Counted from the first letter of the stretch, positions 47,771-57,411 are shown. The stretch: 64,000 bases of DNA from Phycisphaeraceae bacterium (GCA_004213555.1 SHAP01000007.1:1-64000), one strand, 5' to 3'. A program made the numbers and translations. Notes: a model not told the origin generated them from the letters alone.

Positions 47771-49407
47771 GGGTTGACTCTTTTGCTTCTGATCAAACGC
47801 AACTCTACGGAAATACCCTTGGGGTAGCGATACCCATCAATAGTACATACCTCCGCGAGATCTTCATCCAGAGGACCTAGGGATCCATCATCAACCAGCC
47901 ACCGATTCGAGTCTTCACGGAGCCATTTCATTGGTTCTGATGGTGACAACACCACTCGCCCGCAAGTTGCAAAGACCAGTGAATCTTCGGCGTACCCAAC
48001 TGCAGCCAGTTCTGGACCATCTGGAGAGGCCGGAGAACGGCCAGTTTCAGATTCCAATCTTGCCACGACAGCCTCGGTAAGCCAGGGCGCTCGATGCGAT
48101 GGAAGGGATTGGCCAAACAAAGCCCACGATGAAAATAGGCTTACCAATGCGGAAGAAACCAGCGCGTGTAAGCCGCGACCCATCCAGAGGAGTTTTCCGG
48201 CGAGGGCTAAAAATAGTATCGACAGCGCGAGTGTCAGACAGAAAAGAGTCGACGAGCTCACGCTGTATTGATCGAATTGGTCCGTCGCAACAGCGTGCCC
48301 ACGGATCCACCAAGCGGCAATCGGAAATCCCATCCCGACAATGCACCAAAGAATGACAACCAAGCCACGACGCCAATCATGAACTGGGGACCATGTTGGC
48401 ACCCGGGCCGCCAGCAAGATGGCGATCAGCGGGTACAGAGGCATGGTGTAATGCGGGAGTTTCGTGCCTGCCAACTCAAACAGAACCCAGCCAGGAATGA
48501 TCCAACCCCACAGCCACATCTGACTTGGCGACTGCTCTCGACGCCAGTGGATCAAGGTCTCCCAGAGCACAAATGACAAAGGCCACAACAACGCTGGGAG
48601 CAGCAAGAAGTGGGTTCCGGGGACTCCGCCGTGACCCTCAACAGCGCTTCCCATACGCCCAAGCATCTCATGTTCAACAAATCGAACAACTGGAGACATC
48701 CCAAGGCGATCAATAACCAAGAAGGCCCAACCAAGAATTGGAATGGCGCCAATACAGAGAATGGTGAAAGGATGAATATCGAAAAGTCTGCGCAGTGAAC
48801 GTGAGTGGACGACATGAGCTGCTGCCGCCAAAAGGACCAAAGCTGGTAAAACTGGACCTTTGGCCATCGCTCCGAAAGAAATGCATAAAGCGAAAGGAAC
48901 CGATGCCCAGCGGGAAACCGGTCTCGTTGCTGAGGATTGCCAGAGTCGCCACCCAAAATAACTGGCGGCGACGGTCGCAAGCATCAACAACTGATCCGCA
49001 CGAGCTTGCCTTGCATCAAAAGCAACCAGTGGTGAAGCTAGTAAGCCCAACGTAGACAGATAACCGACCCGTCTATCAAATAGGGCTGAACCAAGTCTCA
49101 TTGTGAAGAAACCGCTAAGTAACGCAGCACTTACCGAAATAAAGCGATAGGAAAATACTTGGTCTGGCAAATCTGTCATTTTAATTGACAGGCAATGGAG
49201 CCAGTAGACCAACGGAGGCTTGTTCAATCTTGGTCGATCTTGAATTATCGGAATGATCCAATCTCCAGACTGATGCATTTGACGAGATGCTTGAGCAAAT
49301 CGAGCCTCGTCACGGTCGATAACGGGTAGTTGGGTGGTTCCGGGCAAAAGAAGAACCAAACCTGCCGCGAGCAAAGTTATGGCGCGAACAAACCCAGAAC
49401 CCGGCAT
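47767..49407 (-). CDS. ArnT-like GT-C glycosyltransferase (second copy)
   Basis: A multi-pass protein of 546 residues from ATG 49407 (GTG 49443 would give 558). The first loop has the GT-C motif DRDEARFAQASRQM then WIIPIIQDRPRLNKPPLVYW, closer to classical ArnT than the first copy. Several helices follow and a soluble C-terminal domain of about 100 residues ends the protein. Together with the GT2 gene it forms a coupled donor-synthesis and transfer pair. The 5' end overlaps the divergent PAP2 gene. Confidence 0.85.
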   Translation of the reverse strand: MPGSGFVRAITLLAAGLVLLLPGTTQLPVIDRDEARFAQASRQMHQSGDWIIPIIQDRPRLNKPPLVYWLHCLSIKMTDLPDQVFSYRFISVSAALLSGFFTMRLGSALFDRRVGYLSTLGLLASPLVAFDARQARADQLLMLATVAASYFGWRLWQSSATRPVSRWASVPFALCISFGAMAKGPVLPALVLLAAAAHVVHSRSLRRLFDIHPFTILCIGAIPILGWAFLVIDRLGMSPVVRFVEHEMLGRMGSAVEGHGGVPGTHFLLLPALLWPLSFVLWETLIHWRREQSPSQMWLWGWIIPGWVLFELAGTKLPHYTMPLYPLIAILLAARVPTWSPVHDWRRGLVVILWCIVGMGFPIAAWWIRGHAVATDQFDQYSVSSSTLFCLTLALSILFLALAGKLLWMGRGLHALVSSALVSLFSSWALFGQSLPSHRAPWLTEAVVARLESETGRSPASPDGPELAAVGYAEDSLVFATCGRVVLSPSEPMKWLREDSNRWLVDDGSLGPLDEDLAEVCTIDGYRYPKGISVELRLIRSKRVNP

Positions 49408-50032
49408 CACTTTCACCACAAAACGACCAAGTACATCGCTCACTTGGAGAGATGCTACTTATTCGAAGAAATTATTTCTGATTGGTATTTGTTTTGCGCT
49501 TATGGCCATTCCGGCAAGCTTGCTTGATCTCCCAGTACGCGATTTCATCAAGACATTGCCGATCGGGGGAGATATCAATCAGGAAATAAGGGCGTTCGGA
49601 CAATTCGGACAAGGTGGATTCCTCATTGTCATTCTGGCCTCTGTTGTCGTTTTCTATGAACGCGGCCAGCGGCGTTTTTCCCAGCTCGTACGGCCATGGA
49701 TACTTGCTGGCATTGCTTGCCACATCATCAAAGGTCAGCTGCTTCGAATTCGGCCAAAACACAAAGTAGGTTCAGATTTTATCTGGAATGCCGATCTTCC
49801 AGAGATCAGTCAGTTTGCTCTCGATTCATTCCCAAGTGCACATACCGCAGGAGCTGTGGTCACCTCTGCTTGGCTGATCTTCATGTTCCCCAGATTGAAG
49901 AATCTGTGGATCAGCTTGGCATTGATTGTTGGATTAAGCCGAGTGATACTCAACCACCATTGGATCAGCGATGTCGTAGCGGGTGCTGCTCTCGGATGCC
50001 TCATCTCCTCCTTCTTCTGGAGGAAACAATAA
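49379..50032 (+). CDS. PAP2 superfamily membrane phosphatase (second copy)
   Basis: The start is uncertain: ATG 49379 gives 217 residues and retains the first helix (KKLFLIGICFALMAIPASLL), but overlaps the 5' end of the divergent ArnT-like gene. PAP2 motifs are GQLLRIRPKHK, DSFPSAHTAGA and SRVILNHHWISDVVAG. The role is likely the same type as the first PAP2 gene at the other end of the module, recycling or trimming of lipid phosphates. It ends next to the PEP-CTERM gene, sharing a terminator. Confidence 0.82.
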   Translation: MARTNPEPGITFTTKRPSTSLTWRDATYSKKLFLIGICFALMAIPASLLDLPVRDFIKTLPIGGDINQEIRAFGQFGQGGFLIVILASVVVFYERGQRRFSQLVRPWILAGIACHIIKGQLLRIRPKHKVGSDFIWNADLPEISQFALDSFPSAHTAGAVVTSAWLIFMFPRLKNLWISLALIVGLSRVILNHHWISDVVAGAALGCLISSFFWRKQ

Positions 50033-50060
50033 AAGCCGGAGCCCAAAGGCTCCGGCTTTC
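50031..50060. terminator. Bidirectional terminator between PAP2 and PEP-CTERM genes
   Basis: A 12-pair stem (AAAGCCGGAGCC and GGCTCCGGCTTT) with loop CAAA, and A/T-rich flanks on both sides, lies between the two convergent stops. Confidence 0.88.
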
Positions 50061-50087
50061 TGTATTTGGTTGCAAGTCAGAAAAGAC

Positions 50088-50867
50088 TTACTTGCGGCGA
50101 CGACGGCCTGCAGCCGCCAAGCCGAGGAGGGCCAAAGCACCAGGTGCTGGCACCTGGGTCAAGGTGAGGCTTGCGTTGTCAATAAACATCGCGCCCCAGT
50201 TGCCGTTTCCGGCGAACCCAACATTAACTTCGATACGGGCCTCATCACCTGTCACGGTGTAGGAGAAGAGGTTTCCGCCGAGAGACTGGATGCCAGCAAT
50301 GCTGCTCCAATCCGCTCTTCGGTCGCTGGAATTGGTGCCTTCAAAGCGGTTGCCATCGGCATCAAATCCGCTGATTTCAGCATAAGCCTCACCGAGGTTG
50401 TTGCCGAGACCGTCGGTGTCGGGAGCGTAAATATCCACCGAGAAGGTCAAGACATCACCAGCGTTGAGCTTGGAGACATCAATATCGACGGCGGCACCGG
50501 AATAATCACCGGGATTGCCAGCCCAGACTTTGGCTGCGGAAGAGCCACCGAAGTAGCCAGAGCCTTCAACCGTGTCGTCGGCTTGCCAAGCTTGGCCACC
50601 GTAGAGGTTCCAGCCGACCCAGCCCAAGACGTCATCGCCAGGGTTGTGACCGTCTGGAGCCGAGTCACCGGCGGTGACGGTTTCAAAACCGCCGTTCACA
50701 CCAACATACTGAGGGCCGCCAATCCAGCCTTCGGTTGCGGGGTTCCAGTACCCAGCTTGTTGCATGAGGTAGCTGCTGGAGTCCCAGGAGCTCGTAGCGA
50801 ACAGATCAATCTCGTTGGCAGATGCTGCTGCAGTAACTGCACCTGCGAGAAGAAGAGACTTCATCAT
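50088..50867 (-). CDS. PEP-CTERM sorted extracellular protein
   Basis: The 259-residue protein has a short signal peptide (MMKSLLLAGAVTAAASA) and a C-terminal PEP-CTERM sorting signal: V-P-A-P, a hydrophobic segment (GALALLGLAAAG) and an arginine/lysine tail (RRRRK). Exosortase systems use this tag to sort proteins to the outer surface. The body is Gly/Asn/Asp-rich with a jelly-roll-like composition, but no catalytic motif was recognised. The start M at 50867 or 50864 is supported by the signal peptide. No exosortase gene is seen in this window. Confidence 0.85.
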   Translation of the reverse strand: MMKSLLLAGAVTAAASANEIDLFATSSWDSSSYLMQQAGYWNPATEGWIGGPQYVGVNGGFETVTAGDSAPDGHNPGDDVLGWVGWNLYGGQAWQADDTVEGSGYFGGSSAAKVWAGNPGDYSGAAVDIDVSKLNAGDVLTFSVDIYAPDTDGLGNNLGEAYAEISGFDADGNRFEGTNSSDRRADWSSIAGIQSLGGNLFSYTVTGDEARIEVNVGFAGNGNWGAMFIDNASLTLTQVPAPGALALLGLAAAGRRRRK

Positions 50868-51143
50868 TTGAATTCTCACTTTCACTCTGAGAACCATCCT
50901 GTCGCGCGTGCAGGAAAGTTCAAGAAACGAACAGAGGAGCAACATGCTTCCTCCGTCTCTCTCGTCTCCGAGTGTGCACCTCAATGTGGTGCATTAAGAC
51001 AATGTACGGCAAAAGACACGCAAGCCAAGCATGGAAATCGACATTTCATGGCGAAATCCACACAGAAGGGGGTGAGGATTGGGTGGCGAATAAAAAGGGG
51101 CCGCAGCGAAAATAAGGCGCGTTCAACGTGCCAGATGTCGCAA

Positions 51144-52286
51144 TCAGTCAGCGAGAATGTCGCGTCCCAAGATGCCATCGGTGGTCAGCACGTGAAAAGA
51201 GGTGTTGGCGTAGTCATACGAGGCCCCGATGTGGTACCCATCCGCCCCCCAGTTGCCGCAATCTCTGCTCCAAAGACCGAATCCCGCCTGTGTGGTCACT
51301 CGGGCATCGGCCCGTTCTGCTTTGCGAACGCCAACGGTCTCAATGTGACCGTCGTAAAACAGCGTGGCGGGGTTGGATTCCCAGCTGTGGTTGAAATACC
51401 ACGGTTCACAGGCCCCTTCATCAAACGTTCCGGGTGTGAAGTTGGGATTGCATGAGCTGCGGCGGGCCTGCAGCCAGTGGTGTTCAATGATGTGGGTTTT
51501 CAGCGAGGGATATCGACACTGCCCTTTGCTTGGCGATCGGAATCCACCAGGCATGGTCCAGGGGTTGGTCCACCCCCCCTTTTCTGGATTGGCCATGACG
51601 TTCGGATTGAACATGGCCGCCGGAGACAGAGCGTACGACGACCAAATGGGCTTGGCCAGGACTGAGGTCATGGCCGTGTCGTGGGCACAGAATTCACCAG
51701 GGTCATCAAAGCAGCCCTGCTTCTCGACTTCTCGACGGACGACGTTGTCCTTTGGAGCAAAGTAGATCTCGTCGTAAAACTTCGGCGCCATGTAAACGTT
51801 CCACTGGCGGCAGTTGATCAACCGAAAGGAACCAAAGTACTCGCCGGAGTAATAGCCGCCGCCGGAAAAGACAATGGGCTGCACCATGCCTCGGGTTTCA
51901 GGGTGACCTCCATCAACGGGCCACTCGAAATACAGGTAATCACCGGTGGGTGCCGGCGGAAAACCGGCCCGCACGTATCCCCATCCCAAAATGACACCCT
52001 GGTGGTTGATGCCGTTGTGGGCATTTCGGTACGCCGGAAAAGCCTGATCGGCGTTGTCTGCGTACTGGGCAATGTTGTCTTCAAGCAGGGTGAACTGGCG
52101 GTCGTTCCACTCTGCGGCGTAAGAATCGCTTCCTGCCCCCATATTGCGCAAGTTGGCCATCGATTGGGTGAGTTTGGCCTGATCCCTTGCTTTCCCGATG
52201 GCGGGCAGCAGGATCGACACCAGCAGCGCAATGATGGCGATGACGACCAAAAGTTCCACAATGGTGAAGGCTCGGCGTTGTTTCAT
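51144..52286 (-). CDS. Solitary prepilin-like protein (type II secretion pseudopilin-like)
   Basis: The 380-residue protein has the prepilin motif RRA then FTIVELLVVIAIIALLVSILLPAIGKARDQAK, the extended helix with L-P-A-I-G-K-A-R typical of the large planctomycete prepilin-like family (often DUF1559-like). A C-terminal segment FYDGHIETVG resembles the family's conserved C-terminal DG motif. The gene lies far from the pilin operon and alone, which is characteristic of this expanded family. Its function is not known. Start ATG 52286 places the motif at residues 6-12. Confidence 0.82.
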   Translation of the reverse strand: MKQRRAFTIVELLVVIAIIALLVSILLPAIGKARDQAKLTQSMANLRNMGAGSDSYAAEWNDRQFTLLEDNIAQYADNADQAFPAYRNAHNGINHQGVILGWGYVRAGFPPAPTGDYLYFEWPVDGGHPETRGMVQPIVFSGGGYYSGEYFGSFRLINCRQWNVYMAPKFYDEIYFAPKDNVVRREVEKQGCFDDPGEFCAHDTAMTSVLAKPIWSSYALSPAAMFNPNVMANPEKGGWTNPWTMPGGFRSPSKGQCRYPSLKTHIIEHHWLQARRSSCNPNFTPGTFDEGACEPWYFNHSWESNPATLFYDGHIETVGVRKAERADARVTTQAGFGLWSRDCGNWGADGYHIGASYDYANTSFHVLTTDGILGRDILAD

Positions 52287-52340
52287 ATGCAACTCAGTAT
52301 GCAGGAACCGCGAAAAAGAGTCCAGCAACACTCGGAAGAT

Positions 52341-53183
52341 TTAGTACGAGCCGTATGGGTCATCCGCAGGGGCCACCAGTGAATCCAACGTGGGTTGCAG
52401 CAGCCATCCAACAAGAAGGACCACCAAAACAGCCCGCAACAAGCCAGAAAGCCAAGGACGCCGAGCTTGTCCTTCCGGCGCTGGGTGCGGATCAAAAAAC
52501 ACGATGATGGCCACAGGCAATCCCGCCACCCCAGCCCACTGCCACCAAGGTGCTTCGGCGTAGTCGTACGAAAACCCGCACCAAGCCAAAAGGGGCACCA
52601 TGGCACCCAGCAACATGGCCCCTCCCCCGCCCGCAACGAGAGCCTGTGGAGCCAACACCAAGGCCCCGGCAATCGTGGCACCAGAAGCGGACAAGATCAT
52701 CAGCGTCGTGAATCCCCCATCGAGGGCCATTGGGGCCAAGGCGACGCAGGAAACCCATGCCCCAAGTCCGACCAAGCGACCCAAGGTGGCTTCGGAGGCC
52801 AACATCCACCATTTGACCGAGGCCACAACGCTGAGCCCCAACAGACACTGGTCAGAACTGTCCATATCCGGGAACGCCCCAAAAGCCCCAGCCAAAGCCC
52901 CCAAACCGAGTGGAGCGAACCAACGTCGAACCCTTGAAGGCAAGCAACAGAAGGCGGTCGAAAGCAAACCCACCCCGCCCAAGATCAAAGGCAATCGGTG
53001 CCAATTCGAAAATGATGAGGGCCAAGCGCCCTCGTAACCAAAGCCCACGAGGGTGGCCAAAGGAAGCACACAGCCTCCAACGAGGCCCGACCAACGGCCA
53101 CGATGTTCTGGCTTCAAAACCAGCAAAATCGCCAGGAAAGCGATCCCGGGCAAGAAAATGGGAACAAGCAATTCAGCCAACAT
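52341..53183 (-). CDS. Multi-pass membrane protein of unknown function
   Basis: The 280-residue protein is almost entirely hydrophobic with about eight predicted helices, rich in Gly, Ala and Leu (GALAGAFGAFP, GATIAGALVLAPQALVAG). No motif was recognised. It lies between the prepilin-like gene (54 bases downstream) and the YceI gene (five bases upstream) and may be cotranscribed with the latter. Confidence 0.65.
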   Translation of the reverse strand: MLAELLVPIFLPGIAFLAILLVLKPEHRGRWSGLVGGCVLPLATLVGFGYEGAWPSSFSNWHRLPLILGGVGLLSTAFCCLPSRVRRWFAPLGLGALAGAFGAFPDMDSSDQCLLGLSVVASVKWWMLASEATLGRLVGLGAWVSCVALAPMALDGGFTTLMILSASGATIAGALVLAPQALVAGGGGAMLLGAMVPLLAWCGFSYDYAEAPWWQWAGVAGLPVAIIVFFDPHPAPEGQARRPWLSGLLRAVLVVLLVGWLLQPTLDSLVAPADDPYGSY

Positions 53184-53188
53184 GCGCT

Positions 53189-53797
53189 TTACCCCGCCGT
53201 GATCTCATCGCCTTCGAGCCCGACCACCAATCGCACCTTGTCGCCGATGGCTCCACGCAAAATCCGAATACCAAAGGCGTTTCGATTGATCTCGACCGTG
53301 CACTCGAAGCCGATTTTTCGCCCCTGAGGGCCGCCACCAATGCCGGTGAGTTCGGTCATCACCTCGACCTCTCGAGAAACGCCGGCAATGGTCAAGTCAC
53401 CCTGAAGCTTCCAGTGGGTGGCATCGATTTTCTCCCCGGAAGTGGAGACAAAGGTCATGGCTTCGTGTTCCTTGCCATTGAACCATTTTGGGCCCAGCAT
53501 GGTTCGGTCCAGCTTTTCACTGCCCGTATCAATGCTCTCGACCGCGCATCGAACTACCAACTTGGGAGGGACACTCCCGTCTTCGTGATGGGCAATGGTC
53601 CCGGTCACGTCGTTGAATCGGCCCCAGAACATGCCGGCGTTCATGTGCTGCACCCGGAAAAGCCCAAAGGAATGGACGGGGTCCAGCTGCCAAGAAGTGG
53701 AAGCACTTTGAGGCGGCTCGGCATTCAATGGAAAGTTCGCGCCGGCCAAAAGGGCCAAAAGAAGGCACCAGAAACCGCAGAGGACATTTTTGGACAT
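53189..53797 (-). CDS. YceI-like secreted lipid-binding protein
   Basis: The 202-residue protein has a signal peptide (about residues 1-27, ending in PLNAEPP) and a YceI beta-barrel with the N-terminal WQLDPVHSFGLFRVQHMNAG, GRFNDVTGTI and the later GDLTIAGVSREVEV. The start at 53797 has GGAGAA four bases upstream. YceI proteins bind isoprenoid or fatty lipids; their precise role is not settled. It is followed by the unknown membrane protein gene. Confidence 0.88.
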   Translation of the reverse strand: MSKNVLCGFWCLLLALLAGANFPLNAEPPQSASTSWQLDPVHSFGLFRVQHMNAGMFWGRFNDVTGTIAHHEDGSVPPKLVVRCAVESIDTGSEKLDRTMLGPKWFNGKEHEAMTFVSTSGEKIDATHWKLQGDLTIAGVSREVEVMTELTGIGGGPQGRKIGFECTVEINRNAFGIRILRGAIGDKVRLVVGLEGDEITAG

Positions 53798-53903
53798 GAA
53801 ATTCTCCGCGTTAAATCTAGCCGGCGGATGATTTGAGCGGTTGCATGATTTCAATACCCGATCTAATCTAGTCATAAGTCACTTTCTGACAGGGGGATAA
53901 TAA

Positions 53904-55430
53904 ATGTCACTATGCGCCTTGATATGGTCCGCCACCGCCGCCCAGGCCATCGAACTGGACCGACCGCTGATGCCCCAGTCCGCCTTGATTTGGGAAAGTG
54001 AAGAGGCACCACGAGAATCGCTGACCACGCAGAAGCCGGTTGGAACCACGTGGAAAAAAGTTGAGCTGCCCTCGAGTGGCTTTGTCCTGCAGCAAGGCTC
54101 TTGGCTCGCGCTGTCCATTGATGCTCCTCGACATGGGCAAATGATGCTGACTTGCAGTGGGCATCAAAGCTTGATGTGCAATGGGGTTGAGCACCCAATG
54201 GATCCCGGAGCGCTGGGTGCGATGATGTGGCCTGCACCGATGCGTGAGGGTAAAAATTGGATCTTTATCGAAGGCAAGGGCACCCCGCTTCTGACTTCTT
54301 TCCGACCTGTTACACGAAATACCACGACGTCGCTTCATATCACCCAATATGACCGAACCATTCCTCAAGCCACGGATTTGGTCGAAACGAATGCCCTTGG
54401 TGCAATGGTGGTCACCAATCTCAGCGCTGAACCAATTGAGAATGTCAATCTCTGGTCGCGGTGCACGTTCACCCCAAATCAAAAGTACGTCGGAAGACTG
54501 TATCCAGAGGACTGGAAGCCAGGCGAATGGACCCCAGGGCAATCGGTCACGATTCCCGCGTGGAGCATGGTCAAAATGCAAGTTCATCTCAAAGGGCCAC
54601 CTCCATTCAAACGCGATCCTCAGCCCTATCCATTTGCGTTGGAGGCAAGAATTGGGAGCAAAGTGATCGCTTCAGGATCGGTCAACCTGGCGGTGCGAGA
54701 AGCCTCCGACCGGACTTGGCACACCTATGAATCAAAAATTGACGGGTCAATTCAACGCTGGATTCATGTTCCATCAACGGCCGCGGAAACAAAGCTTCAA
54801 CCCGCGTTGTTTGTGCTGCCACACGTGCAGCAATCACCACAAAATCACGCTCTTGGATTTGAGCCCAGCCCCGATCATCACATCATCGTCTGCTGGGGCC
54901 GACGTCCCGATCGGGACGCTTATCGAACCTCCATCCACCTAGAGTCGATCTTGGAAACAATCAAAGAAGCAACACTTCGTCACAACATCGATCCCACACA
55001 GGTTGGATTGCTTGGGTTTGGTGACGCTGGCCATACTGCATTTGCTTTGCAACAAATGCACCCCAGTGCTTTCACAGGAATAGGTGTCGTCTCATGCTTC
55101 CCCCCAGTGGACCAATTGACAGGGGCAAAATCACCTCTCAGCAAGCTCCCCGGACGCTTGGGGATGCGTTGGGGTTCCGAGTGCGCATCCGCGCCTCCCG
55201 ATGCCCAAAGACGCTACGAAATGGTGGGGCAAGATCAAGATCTGCTGATTGATATCGTTCCTGGTGAAGAAGAATGGTGGGGTCGCAAATCCGTAGACAA
55301 TCCAGACTTTCACAAATGGATTTTGCGTGGCCGAGGGAACCTAAATACGGCACATTCTCGTGCAGTTGCGCTTGAAGGCGAGGCATCACATTTGTGGTCA
55401 AAGTTTGATGCCGGACAAACTGGACTGTAA
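53904..55430 (+). CDS. Secreted protein with a degenerate alpha/beta-hydrolase domain
   Basis: AGGGGG at 53891-53896 precedes ATG 53904, and an in-frame stop lies directly upstream, so this start is firm. The 508-residue protein has a short hydrophobic N-terminus (LCALIWSATAAQA), a beta-rich N-terminal half, and a C-terminal domain arranged like the esterase D/feruloyl-esterase group (DPTQVGLLGFGDAGH then HPSAFTGIGVVS). At the nucleophile elbow the usual G-x-S-x-G is G371-F-G373-D-A-G, with Gly373 where Ser should be. It is probably a non-catalytic hydrolase-fold protein. Confidence 0.6.
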   Translation: MSLCALIWSATAAQAIELDRPLMPQSALIWESEEAPRESLTTQKPVGTTWKKVELPSSGFVLQQGSWLALSIDAPRHGQMMLTCSGHQSLMCNGVEHPMDPGALGAMMWPAPMREGKNWIFIEGKGTPLLTSFRPVTRNTTTSLHITQYDRTIPQATDLVETNALGAMVVTNLSAEPIENVNLWSRCTFTPNQKYVGRLYPEDWKPGEWTPGQSVTIPAWSMVKMQVHLKGPPPFKRDPQPYPFALEARIGSKVIASGSVNLAVREASDRTWHTYESKIDGSIQRWIHVPSTAAETKLQPALFVLPHVQQSPQNHALGFEPSPDHHIIVCWGRRPDRDAYRTSIHLESILETIKEATLRHNIDPTQVGLLGFGDAGHTAFALQQMHPSAFTGIGVVSCFPPVDQLTGAKSPLSKLPGRLGMRWGSECASAPPDAQRRYEMVGQDQDLLIDIVPGEEEWWGRKSVDNPDFHKWILRGRGNLNTAHSRAVALEGEASHLWSKFDAGQTGL

Positions 55431-55806
55431 AGACGCCATTCAACTTGTTCGAAAAATTTAACGCCATTGCTTATAAAGATGAGCGCTTCGTGGGTGGTCT
55501 GAAGTGCACCAAGCGTGCATAAAAAAGGGCCGTTTGTGTACAAATCGGGGATCACTTGCGAACCGATGGTGCTCAACTCACGCGCATTTTTCAATCAACA
55601 TGGCCTCTGGGGGTGATCATCCGAAATTACCCACAGGTCGAGAACAATCGGAGACCACGTGGACCGCTCCAACACGTGTCGTTCTTGGCTTCTTAGGTTC
55701 CCCTTATCCATTGGGTGGTAGCCCGTGGGGGGTGTGTGGCTGAAGAGTGGATGGCGTGTTGCCATCCTGCCATTCGGTGGATTTACTCTGAAATGGATTC
55801 GATCTC
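55431..55806. other. Gene-free leader ahead of the paralogue array
   Basis: A 376-base stretch with no credible gene. It includes a palindrome CCACGTGG (55655-55662), a G6 run (55727-55732) and a seven-pair hairpin GGATGGC/GCCATCC (55749-55767) shortly before the first gene. It probably holds the promoter and leader of that gene. No terminator for the preceding gene was recognised. Confidence 0.4.
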
Positions 55807-57291
55807 ATGCGACACGTATTGACAACAATGACAGCCCTCACGGCTGCAACCACCTCATTTGGGCAGGAAGTTCCAGATCCAAATCCGGTCCCCCAAGCCG
55901 ACGGAACCAATCTCTGGTACGTAGGAAACAACACCCAGTATCCGGTGATTCAATCTGTGCTGGAAGCCGCAGGGGACGGCGATGAAATTGTGGTTCGGGG
56001 CGGCCTGTATGTTGAATCACTCCACATTGACAACAACGAAATCACCATTCGACCGTTTGTTGCTTACAACTCTTCGGCATCCAATTTTGAAGATGTCACT
56101 TTTCTGAATCCGACCAACGGATTCAACAACGACAACGGTTATGCCATGAAGATCGAAGGAGGACGCGGCACCTACGTCGGAAGACCCCGTCAATTCACAG
56201 AATTGACCAATGGTCTGGATGTCGAGACTTCAATTCAGCCTCGAGATGCAACCGACTACAGCGCCATGGGCTCAACGGTCTTTGCCACGGCACTTGGCGA
56301 TGCTCACGCCACGGGCGCTGCTCCATTGGGGGGCCGAAATACCTTCACCTTCCAATCACGCTCCATTGATGATGTTGCCATTTGGTCAGACAGTGGTCTT
56401 GGCACTTTTTATGGTTGCGACATCACGGCCATGCAAGGCTTTGGTGGCGGAGTCCTGGTGACCGGAATTGGCAATCAGACCAATTTCATCAATTGCGACA
56501 TCCACGACATGGCCGCCACCGGAAACACCCACGATGAGTCCGGCCAACCGGTGTGCGTGGTGTCCATTGTTGGAGATGCCACCTGCCAACCATCTTTCCA
56601 TGGCTGCGACGTCTACAACAATGACGCCTCGCAATATGGGATTATTTACCAAAGCGGTTCGACCACCGATTGGTACTACTGCGACGTCAACAACAACGAT
56701 GCGAGATGGGCTGACGGGACATACATGATTGCCGCGGGCCGAACCAACGTAAACACATCGAATTTCGAGCTGAATGAGTCTGGCCGTGGCACCATCTATG
56801 TGGACATGAGTGCAGGCACAACCAATGACCTTGTTCGCTTTACAGAAACAACTTTTACAGACAACGACACCGTGACCAGTCTTTACGGAGGCGTGATGTG
56901 GGTTGACCACACTGCCGCCACCGGCGAACAACCACAAGTGATGTTCTCCGACTGCTACATGGACGGCAACAATGATTTGGGCTTCCCAAACCCGACAAAT
57001 CCTGGGGATTCTGCACTGGAAACAGAGGGTGATTATGCCATTCATACCCCATATTCACCCGAGTATCGAATCGGAATGGACAATGGTGGCGGTGCATATG
57101 TTCCTCTGACCGGGATCGACAACGACGGCCAGGCAGGAGATGTCAATGGAGATGGATCAATCGATGGGTTTGACATCGCTGATCTGTTTGACATGACTGG
57201 CCTTTGCCGAAACGACCTGGATGATTCTGGTGAAATTGACTTCAACGACCTGTTGAACGTCTTGATTGATTTCGGGAACACTTGCGAATAA
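55807..57291 (+). CDS. Array paralogue 1: secreted beta-helix-like protein with dockerin-like tail
   Basis: The 494-residue protein has a signal peptide (about 20 residues, ending FG before QEVPDPNPVPQADG), a conserved N-terminal domain (NLWYVGNNTQYPVIQSVLEA, then DGDEIVVRGGLYVESL and HIDNNEITIRPF) and a repetitive middle resembling a right-handed parallel beta-helix, with recurrent NND, GRGT and FxxC turns. The C-terminus is a dockerin-like pair: GDVNGDGSIDGFDIADL, GLC, then DSGEIDFNDLL and FGNTCE. No enzymatic motif was seen. It is the most upstream of five homologues and differs most from copies 2 and 3 in its signal peptide. Confidence 0.82.
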   Translation: MRHVLTTMTALTAATTSFGQEVPDPNPVPQADGTNLWYVGNNTQYPVIQSVLEAAGDGDEIVVRGGLYVESLHIDNNEITIRPFVAYNSSASNFEDVTFLNPTNGFNNDNGYAMKIEGGRGTYVGRPRQFTELTNGLDVETSIQPRDATDYSAMGSTVFATALGDAHATGAAPLGGRNTFTFQSRSIDDVAIWSDSGLGTFYGCDITAMQGFGGGVLVTGIGNQTNFINCDIHDMAATGNTHDESGQPVCVVSIVGDATCQPSFHGCDVYNNDASQYGIIYQSGSTTDWYYCDVNNNDARWADGTYMIAAGRTNVNTSNFELNESGRGTIYVDMSAGTTNDLVRFTETTFTDNDTVTSLYGGVMWVDHTAATGEQPQVMFSDCYMDGNNDLGFPNPTNPGDSALETEGDYAIHTPYSPEYRIGMDNGGGAYVPLTGIDNDGQAGDVNGDGSIDGFDIADLFDMTGLCRNDLDDSGEIDFNDLLNVLIDFGNTCE

Positions 57292-57317
57292 GTCGTCTGG
57301 ATATCCCCAAATTCATC

Positions 57318-57345
57318 AACATCCCCGGCCTCGGCCGGGGATGTT
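57318..57345 (+). terminator. Terminator-like hairpin after array paralogue 1
   Basis: An 11-pair GC-rich stem (AACATCCCCGG and CCGGGGATGTT) around CCTCGG, with a short T-run. Confidence 0.75.
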
Positions 57346-57411
57346 TCACATGGCATTCACGACGTGGGGCAACGTTGATCTTTTGACCACAACTGCAAGA
57401 ATCTGACCATT

